DNA of 64,000 bases. Origin: Agarilytica rhodophyticola (GTDB taxonomy: Bacteria; Pseudomonadota; Gammaproteobacteria; Pseudomonadales; Cellvibrionaceae). Both the position numbers and the translations under genes were made by a program. Location of the stretch: the NCBI RefSeq assembly GCF_002157225.2, contig NZ_CP020038.1, positions 3,688,501-3,752,500 of the forward strand, in the 5' to 3' direction. How positions within the stretch are numbered: position 1 is the stretch's first letter; each line of letters starts with the position of its first letter. The notes under the pieces are model-generated. The model was given only the letters and a program-made list of their open reading frames with translations, was not told the origin of the DNA and ran no database searches. This document shows, in pieces, positions 56,179 to 64,000 of this stretch.

Positions 56179-56204
56179 CAGGCTATTATTGTAGTAATAG
56201 CCTG
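56179..56204 (+). terminator. Hairpin after the P450 gene
   Basis: CAGGCTATTA-TTGTAG-TAATAGCCTG, perfect 10-bp stem, 22 bp past the stop. No clear U-tract follows. Confidence 0.45.
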
Positions 56205-56438
56205 CACATTAACGTAATTTTATGAGACCACAGGCGCTAAAGAGAATACATATAATAAAGAAAAGTAAGAAAATAAATACCACGTTCAGTTCATTTTAGT
56301 ATCTTGCCCCACGAGCAAGAAGCCCAAGATCTACTATATAGCAGTCATGTCCTTGTTTTTTATGGCTACGAAGAGAATTTCATTTATCAATACTGTCGAA
56401 TACTCTAGACTCTACCTTGAAAAACACGGGAACCTGAG

Positions 56439-58391
56439 ATGTCAGCAGCGAGCATAAATAACTTAGATCACTTACTTAAAGAAAATTTTGGCTTTGATGA
56501 TTTCCGCGAGGGACAAAAGCCTGTTATTGAAAAACTTCTTGCAGGTCAGTCATCGTTGGCTATCTTTCCGACAGGCTCGGGAAAATCGCTCTGTTACCAG
56601 CTAACTGCAACGCAGCTTCCACATCTTACGCTAGTTGTGTCCCCCCTATTGGCCTTGATGAAAGATCAATTAGCTTTTTTACATAAACATAGTATTAAGG
56701 CTGCCAGTTTAGACTCAAGCCTCGATTACGATGAATACAATAAAGTTGTCAACGATATCCGCAATAATACACTTAAGATATTAATGGTGTCGGTTGAGCG
56801 TTTTAAAAACGAACGCTTTCGCTTACTTATTGAAAACACAAAAATCTCATTACTCGTGATTGATGAAGCCCATTGTATTTCTGAGTGGGGACACAATTTT
56901 CGCCCCGACTATTTGAAATTACCGAGGTATCAAAACGATTTAACTATTCCACAAGTATTGTTGTTAACCGCCACCGCAACCCAGCAAGTTAAGATGGATA
57001 TGATGGCGAAGTTTTCAATTACACAAGATGCCGTTATACAAACGGGTTTTTATCGAGACAACTTACATCTTAATGTGCTACCTGTAAGCGAAAGTGATAA
57101 GCCTCAGTTGCTTGTGAATCTCATTGAGCGTCAGGGTGCTGGCTGTGGCATTGTCTATGTGACCTTGCAGCAAACAGCTGAGAGCATCGCCAAGTATTTA
57201 ACAAATGCCGGATTAAATGCTAAAGCATACCATGCAGGCATGAACAATGATGCGCGCAAACAAGTACAGGATGAGTTTATGTCTGGCGCTACACCTGTAG
57301 TTGTCGCTACGATTGCATTCGGCATGGGGGTTGATAAATCTGACATTCGCTTCGTCATTCATTATGACTTGCCCAAATCGATTGAAAATTACAGTCAAGA
57401 AATTGGTCGTGCAGGACGAGATGGTGAGACATCACATTGCTACGTGCTAGGTAACCTCGCAACGTTAAATACTCTTGAGAATTTTGTTTATGGTGATACG
57501 CCAGAATTGTGGAGTATTCAATTTGTCATTGATGCAATTAAAGCGGTGAAAGAAGGTTATTGGGAAACCCAACTCTATTCCCTCTCCTATCAGAGTAATA
57601 TTCGTCAGCTAACCTTAAAAACATTACTCGTTAAGCTGGAAATGGTCGGCGTCATTACCCCCAAATACAGTTATTCAGCCGAATATAGTGTGAAGTTACT
57701 GATGGATCAAAAAACCATCATCAATTACTTTGACGCTGAGCGCAAGCAATTTGTTAGCGCTTTGTTAGATGCTATCGTGTTTAAAAAAATGTGGGGTACG
57801 GTTGATTTTGACAGGCTCTTTAATTCTTATGGCGGAGAACGCAAACGTGCGATCACCGCTTTAGAATACATGCGCGATAAGCAATGGCTGGAGCTAAAAT
57901 CTTCCGGCACAACAGAAGTATTTTCAGTGGACACCTCGTTACTTCATCAACCTCAACTTGCAGAAACTCTTTATCAGCAATTTAAACAACATGAGCAGAG
58001 TGAAATTAATCGTATTAACAAGTTATTAAAATTTCTGCAAAGCACTCGCTGCTTAAGTTATGATTTAGCACGTTATTTCGATGACCTCAATGCACCAAAA
58101 CATTGCGGCCATTGCTCAGTATGCCAGGGAAATGTCGCTATATTATTGGCACCTGGCAATGATAATGTTATCCCAAAAAATCAACTTTATAGTATTGCCA
58201 CAACGTTAAAAGAGTATTTATTAAAAGCCAATGTTACACACTGTTCAAATGATTTAATCGCGCGTTACCTGGTCGGTATTAATGTTCCAGTATTCACTAG
58301 CACCAAAGCAAAGAAAAATGTTACCGGTTTTGCTATCGCAGAAACTATGCGCTATCAAGATGTTATTGATTTTCTGGATAGCGCCTTATAA
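56439..58391 (+). CDS. RecQ-like ATP-dependent DNA helicase
   Basis: 650-aa superfamily 2 helicase. Walker A PTGSGKS (44-50), DEAH box (142-145) followed by the RecQ-typical aromatic loop CISEWGHNFRPDY, and motif VI QEIGRAGRDG are intact. A Cys cluster (CLSYDL to HCGHCSVC, about residues 546-571) fits the RecQ zinc domain. There is no HRDC domain. The branch is more like accessory RecQ helicases than E. coli RecQ. It is a single-gene unit by context, with a C-terminal winged-helix-like tail. Confidence 0.9.
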   Translation: MSAASINNLDHLLKENFGFDDFREGQKPVIEKLLAGQSSLAIFPTGSGKSLCYQLTATQLPHLTLVVSPLLALMKDQLAFLHKHSIKAASLDSSLDYDEYNKVVNDIRNNTLKILMVSVERFKNERFRLLIENTKISLLVIDEAHCISEWGHNFRPDYLKLPRYQNDLTIPQVLLLTATATQQVKMDMMAKFSITQDAVIQTGFYRDNLHLNVLPVSESDKPQLLVNLIERQGAGCGIVYVTLQQTAESIAKYLTNAGLNAKAYHAGMNNDARKQVQDEFMSGATPVVVATIAFGMGVDKSDIRFVIHYDLPKSIENYSQEIGRAGRDGETSHCYVLGNLATLNTLENFVYGDTPELWSIQFVIDAIKAVKEGYWETQLYSLSYQSNIRQLTLKTLLVKLEMVGVITPKYSYSAEYSVKLLMDQKTIINYFDAERKQFVSALLDAIVFKKMWGTVDFDRLFNSYGGERKRAITALEYMRDKQWLELKSSGTTEVFSVDTSLLHQPQLAETLYQQFKQHEQSEINRINKLLKFLQSTRCLSYDLARYFDDLNAPKHCGHCSVCQGNVAILLAPGNDNVIPKNQLYSIATTLKEYLLKANVTHCSNDLIARYLVGINVPVFTSTKAKKNVTGFAIAETMRYQDVIDFLDSAL

Positions 58392-58440
58392 AACGTAATA
58401 ATGGCATTTAGCATGCGTCTTCTGCTAAGGCGGCTTATTA

Positions 58441-59067
58441 TTACGGTTGCGCCGATACCGCGGCCATGCGAATTCCTGCAAAAATGAGAAAACCACCAGC
58501 CAATTTATTCAGGGTATTTACCATCCAGGATTTAACACTTCCCTTAGCAATTTTATGACCGAAATAACCATAGAGCCCGTAGGCAATTAAATCCACTAAG
58601 AAACATGACACTCCCATAATTAACAACTGAATATATAGAGATTCTTCCAAATTGATAAACTGTGGTAGTAAAGATGAAAAATAAAGCAAGGCTTTCGGAT
58701 TAGCCAGCTCGACAATAAGCCCCTGACGAAATAAGACAGATAACTTAGATGGTTTGCCCTGCTGCTTAACGGTTATCCCTTTACTGTTGCTAAAGATAAC
58801 GCTAACACCCAGGTAAACAAGATACAGCACACCAACCCACTTTATCATTGAAAACAACATATTTGATGCGATAATGAGTGATGCGATACCAGTTGCCGAC
58901 AAGACAAAGTAGATCACATTGGCATTTGCCACGCCTAAAACCCCCAGTAAGGAGGGTTTAAATCCGTTGGCTGCACCTTGGGAAGCCACGGTTATGGCAG
59001 CAGGTCCCGGCGAAAAAACGATGATAACTGTAGTTAAAAGAAAAAGTAGATATACATCTATACTCAT
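58441..59067 (-). CDS. LysE/RhtB family amino-acid exporter
   Basis: About 208-aa membrane transporter with six predicted helices. The N-terminal SPGPAAITVASQGAANGFKP motif is diagnostic of RhtB/LysE exporters. ATG at 59067 is preferred over an in-frame GTG two codons upstream. It exports amino acids or related metabolites. It lies 35-40 bp beyond the next upstream gene on the same strand, possibly an operon. Confidence 0.9.
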   Translation of the reverse strand: MSIDVYLLFLLTTVIIVFSPGPAAITVASQGAANGFKPSLLGVLGVANANVIYFVLSATGIASLIIASNMLFSMIKWVGVLYLVYLGVSVIFSNSKGITVKQQGKPSKLSVLFRQGLIVELANPKALLYFSSLLPQFINLEESLYIQLLIMGVSCFLVDLIAYGLYGYFGHKIAKGSVKSWMVNTLNKLAGGFLIFAGIRMAAVSAQP

Positions 59068-59108
59068 GTGCACTGTCCGATTTTTGCCCGATTCACAGGT
59101 GTTTTTAG

Positions 59109-59777
59109 TTAATTTTTATCTTTAAGAAAAGTCTTGCCTTTGACCAACCAAGAAATACCAAAAGCGGCAATCGCAATGGTTTCCAGCCAAAAAGTGGGTT
59201 TGTATGTTGCCAAAAACTGCTCATCATGCACTCGCACTACAGTCAGGTGTATGCCCATTAGCAACATGCACACTATCATCACACAACCACAAGTGGTGTA
59301 AATTTTATTACGCGCTAGCTTTTGTGCCGTGGCGGGTTTATTGGGCGCACTCTTAGTAAATAGATACAGGCAAAAATACGCTAGCGTAGCGAAAAATAGC
59401 ACAGAAAACCCCACATGGATATCACTGATAATACGGGGAAAACAGGCGTTGACTAATAACTCACAGTCGGCATTGGTAGGGAAAACCGCAACGCCGATGG
59501 CAAAAATACAAGCCAGATCTCCGGTCACATCATCCACACGGGTATAGCCCTTGTAGGAAAACAGAAAAAAACCAATGGCGAACAAGACTCCTACGAATAC
59601 GTCTCCCATTCCTGTGTGGTAGAAAGCACTGAGAGAATTTTGAAAACCCTGATCAAAGATAAACACATTCCCCAATACTAGGATAAAGGGAAAGCTGATA
59701 CCCAAAATTCCAACAGTTCTGCGAAGGGTTAAATAAGAGACGGCAAGTGCATCTTTATGATCCTGATGATTCGACAT
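59109..59777 (-). CDS. Integral membrane protein of unknown function
   Basis: 222-aa protein with about six hydrophobic helices. YHTGMGDVFVGVLFAIGFF, then VAVFPTNADCELLVNACFP, is a conserved-looking extracellular/TM loop with two Cys. It resembles DUF998-like or Frag1-like membrane proteins, but I cannot assign it. It precedes the LysE gene on the same strand. Confidence 0.65.
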   Translation of the reverse strand: MSNHQDHKDALAVSYLTLRRTVGILGISFPFILVLGNVFIFDQGFQNSLSAFYHTGMGDVFVGVLFAIGFFLFSYKGYTRVDDVTGDLACIFAIGVAVFPTNADCELLVNACFPRIISDIHVGFSVLFFATLAYFCLYLFTKSAPNKPATAQKLARNKIYTTCGCVMIVCMLLMGIHLTVVRVHDEQFLATYKPTFWLETIAIAAFGISWLVKGKTFLKDKN

Positions 59778-60195
59778 GATAGGACTTCCTTTTTATTTTG
59801 AAATGTTATTAGAAAAAGTCTCATAACCTGAGCCTCGTAACTTAAACCTCGTAACGTAAAAACCTTATGACTTCAGCCTCATAACATACGCCTGGCGAAT
59901 AGCGCCTATTAGTCAGCAAATCATATGTCATCTAATAGTATATTTATCAATGAACAAGACGTCATTAGATTTATTCTTCTCAATGGCTTAGTGGATAAGA
60001 TAGATGTGGGCTGTAGCGTATCTGCTTGAACACGACTACTAATGAGTAGTGGCTATTAAGAGGTTAAACTACCTCTGACCATATACATACATTGGGCTGT
60101 TAACCAAAGCATACGCGTGGCGAAAGTACTAAGAATAGAAGGTATTTTTTAAAATCCAAAAACCCTGAAAAACTCGCGCAATAACATCAAGAGCT
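59778..60195. other. Intergenic region with tandem repeats
   Basis: 418 bp with no intact gene. It includes the promoter of the membrane-protein gene and the degenerate repeats at 59818-59890, and ends at a VOC-family relic. Confidence 0.45.
59818..59890. repeat. About 15-bp degenerate tandem repeat, 5 units
   Basis: Units of the form GCCTCRTAACNTAA recur: GTCTCATAACCTGA, GCCTCGTAACTTAA, ACCTCGTAACGTAA, ACCTTATGACTTCA, GCCTCATAACATAC. They lie 40 bp upstream of the membrane-protein gene start. Confidence 0.65.
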
Positions 60196-60276
60196 CCTAG
60201 CTATGGCTTTGGCACTTTTGGCTGGTTTAGCGATCCAGAAGGTAATAAAGTGGCATTGTGGCAAGTCGCTAAGTGA
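60196..60276 (+). pseudogene. C-terminal relic of a VOC (glyoxalase-fold) protein
   Basis: 27 codons read PSYGFGTFGWFSDPEGNKVA then LWQVAK and a stop. This is the typical last strand pair of VOC/bleomycin-resistance-fold proteins, with DPEGNKVALWQ. The frame is closed by TGA at 60166-60168, and no upstream remainder is seen. A 3' fragment left by deletion. Confidence 0.6.
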
Positions 60277-60362
60277 TACATTGGTAATATCACTAATTGT
60301 GGAGATAGAGGGCGCTATATATGTGAACCCTTTATCTCCCAATATCGCTAAAGTCGCACCTA

Positions 60363-61112
60363 TTATTTTTTTCTAAACATAAGAGTGAATCGATCCGTAT
60401 TGCCCTTAACAGTAGCTCTGCCTACTTCATAGCGAAGCTCATCATCTGGGCGATAATGCATGTCGGCATAATCGACAAATTCAAAACCAGCTTCAAGAAT
60501 CTCTTTAATCGCTAAAACAGGGTCGATTCTACGTCTATTTTCAGCATTTTCGGGTTCCATATGACGAGCCGTATGATCCACAACACCATATATTCCCCCT
60601 TTTTTGAGTGCTTTATAAGCCGCCTCATTCATTGCTTTACGGCCTTGCGCACTGAAGTTATGGTAGTTACGGAAGGTCAATACCATATCCGCCCGCTTCA
60701 CATCCATGCCACCTATGGTCAGGTCATAAAAACGCGCACCTTCGGGACGATTAAAGGTGGACTTTTCACCACTTACTTTAACTTTATCAAAACCTGGCTT
60801 GTCCAACAGGTTTTCTTTTACACGTGTCGCACCAATAGCAACAACAAGCTCACCTTTGTCGGCTAAAACAGGGGCAAGTAACTTTGTATACCAACCTCCT
60901 CCGGGAATTAGTTCGACCACTTTCATATTATCTTTTAGGCCAAAGAACTTAAGCGTTTCGATCGGGTTTCTGTTTCTATCTCGTGCTTTTTCGTCCTCCC
61001 CTCGGATATCAGCACTCATAGCTTTTTGTAATTTCTCTCTAACCACAGAGAAATCATCAGCCATAGCAAAACTGCTGGCGAATAGGAACAATGCGACGAT
61101 CAAATGTTTCAT
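60363..61112 (-). CDS. Exported methyltransferase-like protein (COG4798)
   Basis: 249-aa protein with a signal peptide (FASSFAMA cleavage region). The SAM-binding motif I is VVELIPGGGWYTKLLAPVLA; motif post-I and a later DLTIGGMDVKRADMVLTFRN follow. It matches the unusual group of predicted periplasmic methyltransferases (COG4798). A periplasmic SAM enzyme is unexpected because SAM is cytosolic, so it may bind another ligand. Single gene. Confidence 0.8.
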   Translation of the reverse strand: MKHLIVALFLFASSFAMADDFSVVREKLQKAMSADIRGEDEKARDRNRNPIETLKFFGLKDNMKVVELIPGGGWYTKLLAPVLADKGELVVAIGATRVKENLLDKPGFDKVKVSGEKSTFNRPEGARFYDLTIGGMDVKRADMVLTFRNYHNFSAQGRKAMNEAAYKALKKGGIYGVVDHTARHMEPENAENRRRIDPVLAIKEILEAGFEFVDYADMHYRPDDELRYEVGRATVKGNTDRFTLMFRKK

Positions 61113-61656
61113 AAATTACCTCGAATCTAGGTGTATGTATGGATATAGTCTGCGCGAGGATTATAGCCCGGTCTAGAGGTTGTTAACACATATCAATCCT
61201 GCTATTTATTTTTGCAATCCAATTGTTGAAAAAAGCGCCAAATCTTTCCAAGATAAGATGACAGTATAATGTCACTGTGTAGTCATTAACAGATAACGCT
61301 CTAACGACACCTATTGATAACACACGTCTTTGATCCAAAGCTCTCTCACATAGTTTTTTCGCCCCACGATTAACATATGAAGCAATATAGCCAAGCTTTT
61401 TCATTCCAGGGTCAGCGTTAACAGGTAAATATTGAGCTAAGTCAACAATGCTTACGGTTACAGTCTCACATAGTTGTATTGGAATTACCTGCAACTTACT
61501 ATAAATCATAAATAATATATTTCGAAAGCTTTATTCATAGCGTATCAGCGTAGCTGACATAGCTACCATGAATTTACTGATACATCGTTGGTTAAATTAC
61601 TTTTCCCAATATATGTATTACATATATTAAGTATAAAAAACCGTTGAGAGGCTGTT
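61113..61656. other. Region upstream of napE
   Basis: 544 bp that includes one weak minus-strand open frame (61183-61509) and the nap promoter region. I saw no convincing FNR or NarP site near napE. Confidence 0.4.
61183..61509 (-). CDS. Hypothetical small protein, weakly supported
   Basis: 108-aa open frame with segments KLCERALDQRRVLSIGVVRA and LILERFGAFFNNWIAKIN that look protein-like. No family, signal peptide or good ribosome site is recognised. It may be a relic or spurious. Confidence 0.25.
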   Translation of the reverse strand: MIYSKLQVIPIQLCETVTVSIVDLAQYLPVNADPGMKKLGYIASYVNRGAKKLCERALDQRRVLSIGVVRALSVNDYTVTLYCHLILERFGAFFNNWIAKINSRIDMC

Positions 61657-61812
61657 ATGTCTAATACAGACATAAATACAAAAAGACATGAAAGGCGTTT
61701 GCTTTTATTTATTTTTATTATTTTTTTCCCTCTGGTTTCCATCGCTTTAGTCGGTGGTTATGGTTTTATTATTTGGTTGTTACAAATATTTTTTGGTCCA
61801 CCCGGGGCGTAA
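61657..61812 (+). CDS. napE: NapE, small nap membrane protein
   Basis: 51-aa single-pass membrane protein: cytoplasmic KRHERR, then a hydrophobic stretch LLFIFIIFFPLVSIALVGGY. This matches NapE of periplasmic nitrate reductase operons. It starts the nap cluster, 33 bp before napD. Role in nitrate reductase function is not well understood. Confidence 0.85.
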   Translation: MSNTDINTKRHERRLLLFIFIIFFPLVSIALVGGYGFIIWLLQIFFGPPGA

Positions 61813-61845
61813 AAAATATTGCTGCTAAATTATAGGAAAAATATC

Positions 61846-62118
61846 ATGTTAGACGAAACACATATTAGCAGTTTTATTATTAGTACCAACCCACCCCATC
61901 TACAGGCCGTGTGTTCTTCGCTGACAAGAATAAATACTATAGAAATAGCGTGCTTAGACAGTGATAGCGGCAAAATTGTTATTGTTATGGAAGCCTGTTC
62001 ACTTAACTCTGTCAACCCCTGTATAGAGCAAATTAAATTTTGGCAGGGAGTTATGTCAGTGACCTTAATTTATCACCATGCTGAACATTCACAACGATTA
62101 GAAGAGAGCATTATATGA
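61846..62118 (+). CDS. napD: NapD, signal-peptide chaperone of NapA
   Basis: 90-aa NapD that binds the NapA twin-arginine signal and supports cofactor loading. ATG at 61846 (after TAGGAAAA) is chosen over an upstream TTG at 61819. The fold pattern [20 protein letters not shown], then KIVIVMEA, is typical. Its stop overlaps the napA start (ATGA). Confidence 0.88.
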   Translation: MLDETHISSFIISTNPPHLQAVCSSLTRINTIEIACLDSDSGKIVIVMEACSLNSVNPCIEQIKFWQGVMSVTLIYHHAEHSQRLEESII

Positions 62119-64000
62119 GTATCACGCGCAGACAATATATTAAACAACAAGCAGCCGCAGTTGCGGCGTCTGTCGCTGGCATTAGTTTACCCTCTTCTGC
62201 TACTAACTTAATTACCGCCATCGACGACACCAAGCTTACATGGTCAAAAGCACCCTGCCGTTTTTGCGGTACCGGCTGCAGCGTCAATGTCGCCACTAAA
62301 GATGGTCATGTAGTGGCAACACACGGCGACATCAAATCGCCAGTTAATCGCGGTTTAAATTGTGTTAAAGGTTATTTTTTGTCAAAAATAATGTATGGCG
62401 AGGATCGTCTACACAAGCCATTGCTTAGAATGAAAGATGGTCAGTATGCTAAAGATGGGGAATTTACACCCGTAAGTTGGGATACCGCTTTTCGCGTGAT
62501 GTCTGATAAATTCAAAAAGGCCTTACAAGAAAAAGGGCCGGAGGCAATAGGTATGTTTGGCTCTGGTCAGTGGACGGTATGGGAAGGCTATGCAGCAGTG
62601 AAGCTTATAAAGGCAGGCTTTCGTTCCAATAATATCGATCCCAATGCACGCCACTGCATGGCCAGTGCTGTGGGTGGATTTATGCGTACCTTCGGTATCG
62701 ATGAACCCATGGGCTGCTACGATGATTTTGAGCACGCCAATGCTTTCGTGCTTTGGGGTTCAAATATGGCAGAAATGCACCCAATCCTATGGACGCGCAT
62801 CACCGATAGAAGGTTAAGTGCCCCCGAAACACAAGTAAGCGTGCTGTCTACTTATCGACATAGAAGTTTTGAGCTGGCGGATTTACCGATAATTTTTACA
62901 CCTCAATCAGATTTAGCCATTGCCAATTTTATCGCCAACTACATTATTCAGAACAATGGAGTTAATCACGAGTTTGTTAACAAACACACTAATTTTAGAA
63001 TGGGAAATACGGATATTGGTTATGGTTTACGGCCGCAAGACCCTTTACAAAAAAGCGCAGCCAATGCCAATAAAGCAGGCGGTTCCAAAGCTATAGACTT
63101 CGATAGCTATGCAAAGTTTGTCAGCGAGTATGATGTTACAAAAGCCAGTAAGATAAGCGGTGTCAGCGAAGCAAAACTGATAAAGCTGGCCAAGCTCTAT
63201 GCAGATCCGAATATTAAAGTTATGTCGTTGTGGACAATGGGGGTCAATCAGCACACTCGTGGTGTATGGATGAATAATTTACTTTATAACATCCATCTGC
63301 TGACCGGTAAAATATCACAACCCGGTAATAGTCCCTTTAGCTTAACGGGGCAGCCATCAGCATGTGGCACCGCAAGAGAAGTAGGCACCTTCTCCCATAG
63401 GCTTCCCGCTGATATGGTAGTAAAAAATCCTAAACACCGCGCACTGGCGGAAGCCATATGGCAACTACCTCAAGGTACTATTAATGAAAAGCCCGGGGCA
63501 CATGCGGTTTTGCATAATCGTAATTTAAAAGACAGCAAAATCAACGCCTATTGGATTCAATGTAATAACAACCTTCAGGCGGCGGCAAATATTAACCATG
63601 AAGGTCTTCCCGGTTATCGTAATCCCGATAATTTTATTGTAGTTTCAGATGCCTACCCCACGGTTACAGCACAAGCAGCTGACCTTATTTTACCCACTGC
63701 CATGTGGGTTGAAAAAGAAGGAGCCTACGGTAATGCCGAACGGCGTACACAGTTTTGGCATCAATTAGTTGATGCTCCTGGAGAATCAAAGTCTGACGTT
63801 TGGCAAACCATGGAGTTTGCTAAATATTTTAAAGTCAGTGAAGTCTGGCCTGAAAAATTAATCAGTAAGAAACCTGAGTATAAGAATCTTACGCTCTTCG
63901 ATATCTTATTTGCTAATGGCCAAGTGAATAAATTTGATGCCAACGAAATAGATCCAAAATACAATAACAGTGAATCTAAAGATTTTGGTTTCTACGTGCA
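62115..64000 (+). CDS. napA: NapA, periplasmic nitrate reductase catalytic subunit (partial)
   Basis: N-terminal 628 residues of NapA (about 830 aa full length); the gene continues past the window. Twin-arginine signal TRRQYIK and an Ala-rich h-region, then Cys48, Cys51, Cys55 and Cys83 for the [4Fe-4S] cluster. Mo ligand Cys181 lies in [12 protein letters not shown]-binding segments include [12 protein letters not shown] and [11 protein letters not shown]. It reduces nitrate to nitrite in the periplasm with electrons from NapB/NapC. Order napE-napD-napA with no napF; napB and napC are presumably downstream. Confidence 0.97.
   Translation, partial: MSITRRQYIKQQAAAVAASVAGISLPSSATNLITAIDDTKLTWSKAPCRFCGTGCSVNVATKDGHVVATHGDIKSPVNRGLNCVKGYFLSKIMYGEDRLHKPLLRMKDGQYAKDGEFTPVSWDTAFRVMSDKFKKALQEKGPEAIGMFGSGQWTVWEGYAAVKLIKAGFRSNNIDPNARHCMASAVGGFMRTFGIDEPMGCYDDFEHANAFVLWGSNMAEMHPILWTRITDRRLSAPETQVSVLSTYRHRSFELADLPIIFTPQSDLAIANFIANYIIQNNGVNHEFVNKHTNFRMGNTDIGYGLRPQDPLQKSAANANKAGGSKAIDFDSYAKFVSEYDVTKASKISGVSEAKLIKLAKLYADPNIKVMSLWTMGVNQHTRGVWMNNLLYNIHLLTGKISQPGNSPFSLTGQPSACGTAREVGTFSHRLPADMVVKNPKHRALAEAIWQLPQGTINEKPGAHAVLHNRNLKDSKINAYWIQCNNNLQAAANINHEGLPGYRNPDNFIVVSDAYPTVTAQAADLILPTAMWVEKEGAYGNAERRTQFWHQLVDAPGESKSDVWQTMEFAKYFKVSEVWPEKLISKKPEYKNLTLFDILFANGQVNKFDANEIDPKYNNSESKDFGFYV

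Overview
The window reads as the chromosome of a moderately AT-rich marine-type gammaproteobacterium. The supporting signs are MexEF-like and VexH/TriC-like RND pumps, an OhrR-type regulator, LpxR, periplasmic nitrate reductase, ELWxxDGT-repeat and GH13 secreted proteins, and type VI secretion (T6SS) parts. I cannot name the genus. No rRNA, tRNA, CRISPR array or complete insertion sequence was seen.

Layout. 0-7.7 kb: a TRAP-type binding protein opposite an AraC regulator; an OhrR/MarR regulator with a secreted alpha/beta-hydrolase whose promoter is bracketed by two identical palindromes; a decayed small exported protein; a HEAT-like protein with an internally duplicated domain plus a lipoprotein; and a 5'-truncated short-chain dehydrogenase. 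7.9-13.4 kb: a MexEF-like efflux pair with a divergent MexT-like LysR gene. 13.4-19.2 kb: a stand-alone molybdopterin oxidoreductase and its AraC neighbour, an alpha/beta-hydrolase and a PheC-like protein. 19.2-22.3 kb: gene-poor, with short degenerate tandem repeats, a MITE end, an effector-like small protein and a lipase-3 core. 22.3-24.3 kb: glyoxalase I and a flavin disulfide reductase lacking the usual C-terminal His.

24.4-30.9 kb is an orphan T6SS payload island on the minus strand: VgrG, a small putative adaptor, a 589-aa putative toxin, a tightly coupled putative immunity protein, PAAR, and a TIGR02270-like protein. 31.3-34.1 kb: a MerR regulator coupled to a VIT/von Willebrand A protein. 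34.4-41.0 kb: a complete RND adaptor/pump/outer-membrane channel operon followed by LpxR. 41.5-46.1 kb: a beta-helix secreted protein and a large ELWxxDGT lipoprotein. 46.6-48.0 kb: lipoprotein cytochrome c, Hsp20, PilZ. 49.2-52.3 kb: membrane-bound AraC regulator and alpha-amylase with a starch-binding domain.

52.4-54.0 kb encodes a Nudix protein with a Ser-rich, effector-like N-terminus. Beside it (54301-54687) lies a 387-bp element with 21-bp terminal inverted repeats. Its interior has two diverged copies of a double hairpin; all four tetraloops are UGGA or AGGA, and the stems show compensatory changes. This resembles a CsrA/RsmA-titrating RNA carried by a MITE and is the most unusual structure in the window. 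54.7-64 kb: cytochrome P450, RecQ-like helicase, LysE exporter, membrane protein, VOC relic, periplasmic methyltransferase-like protein, and napE-napD-napA (napA runs off the end).
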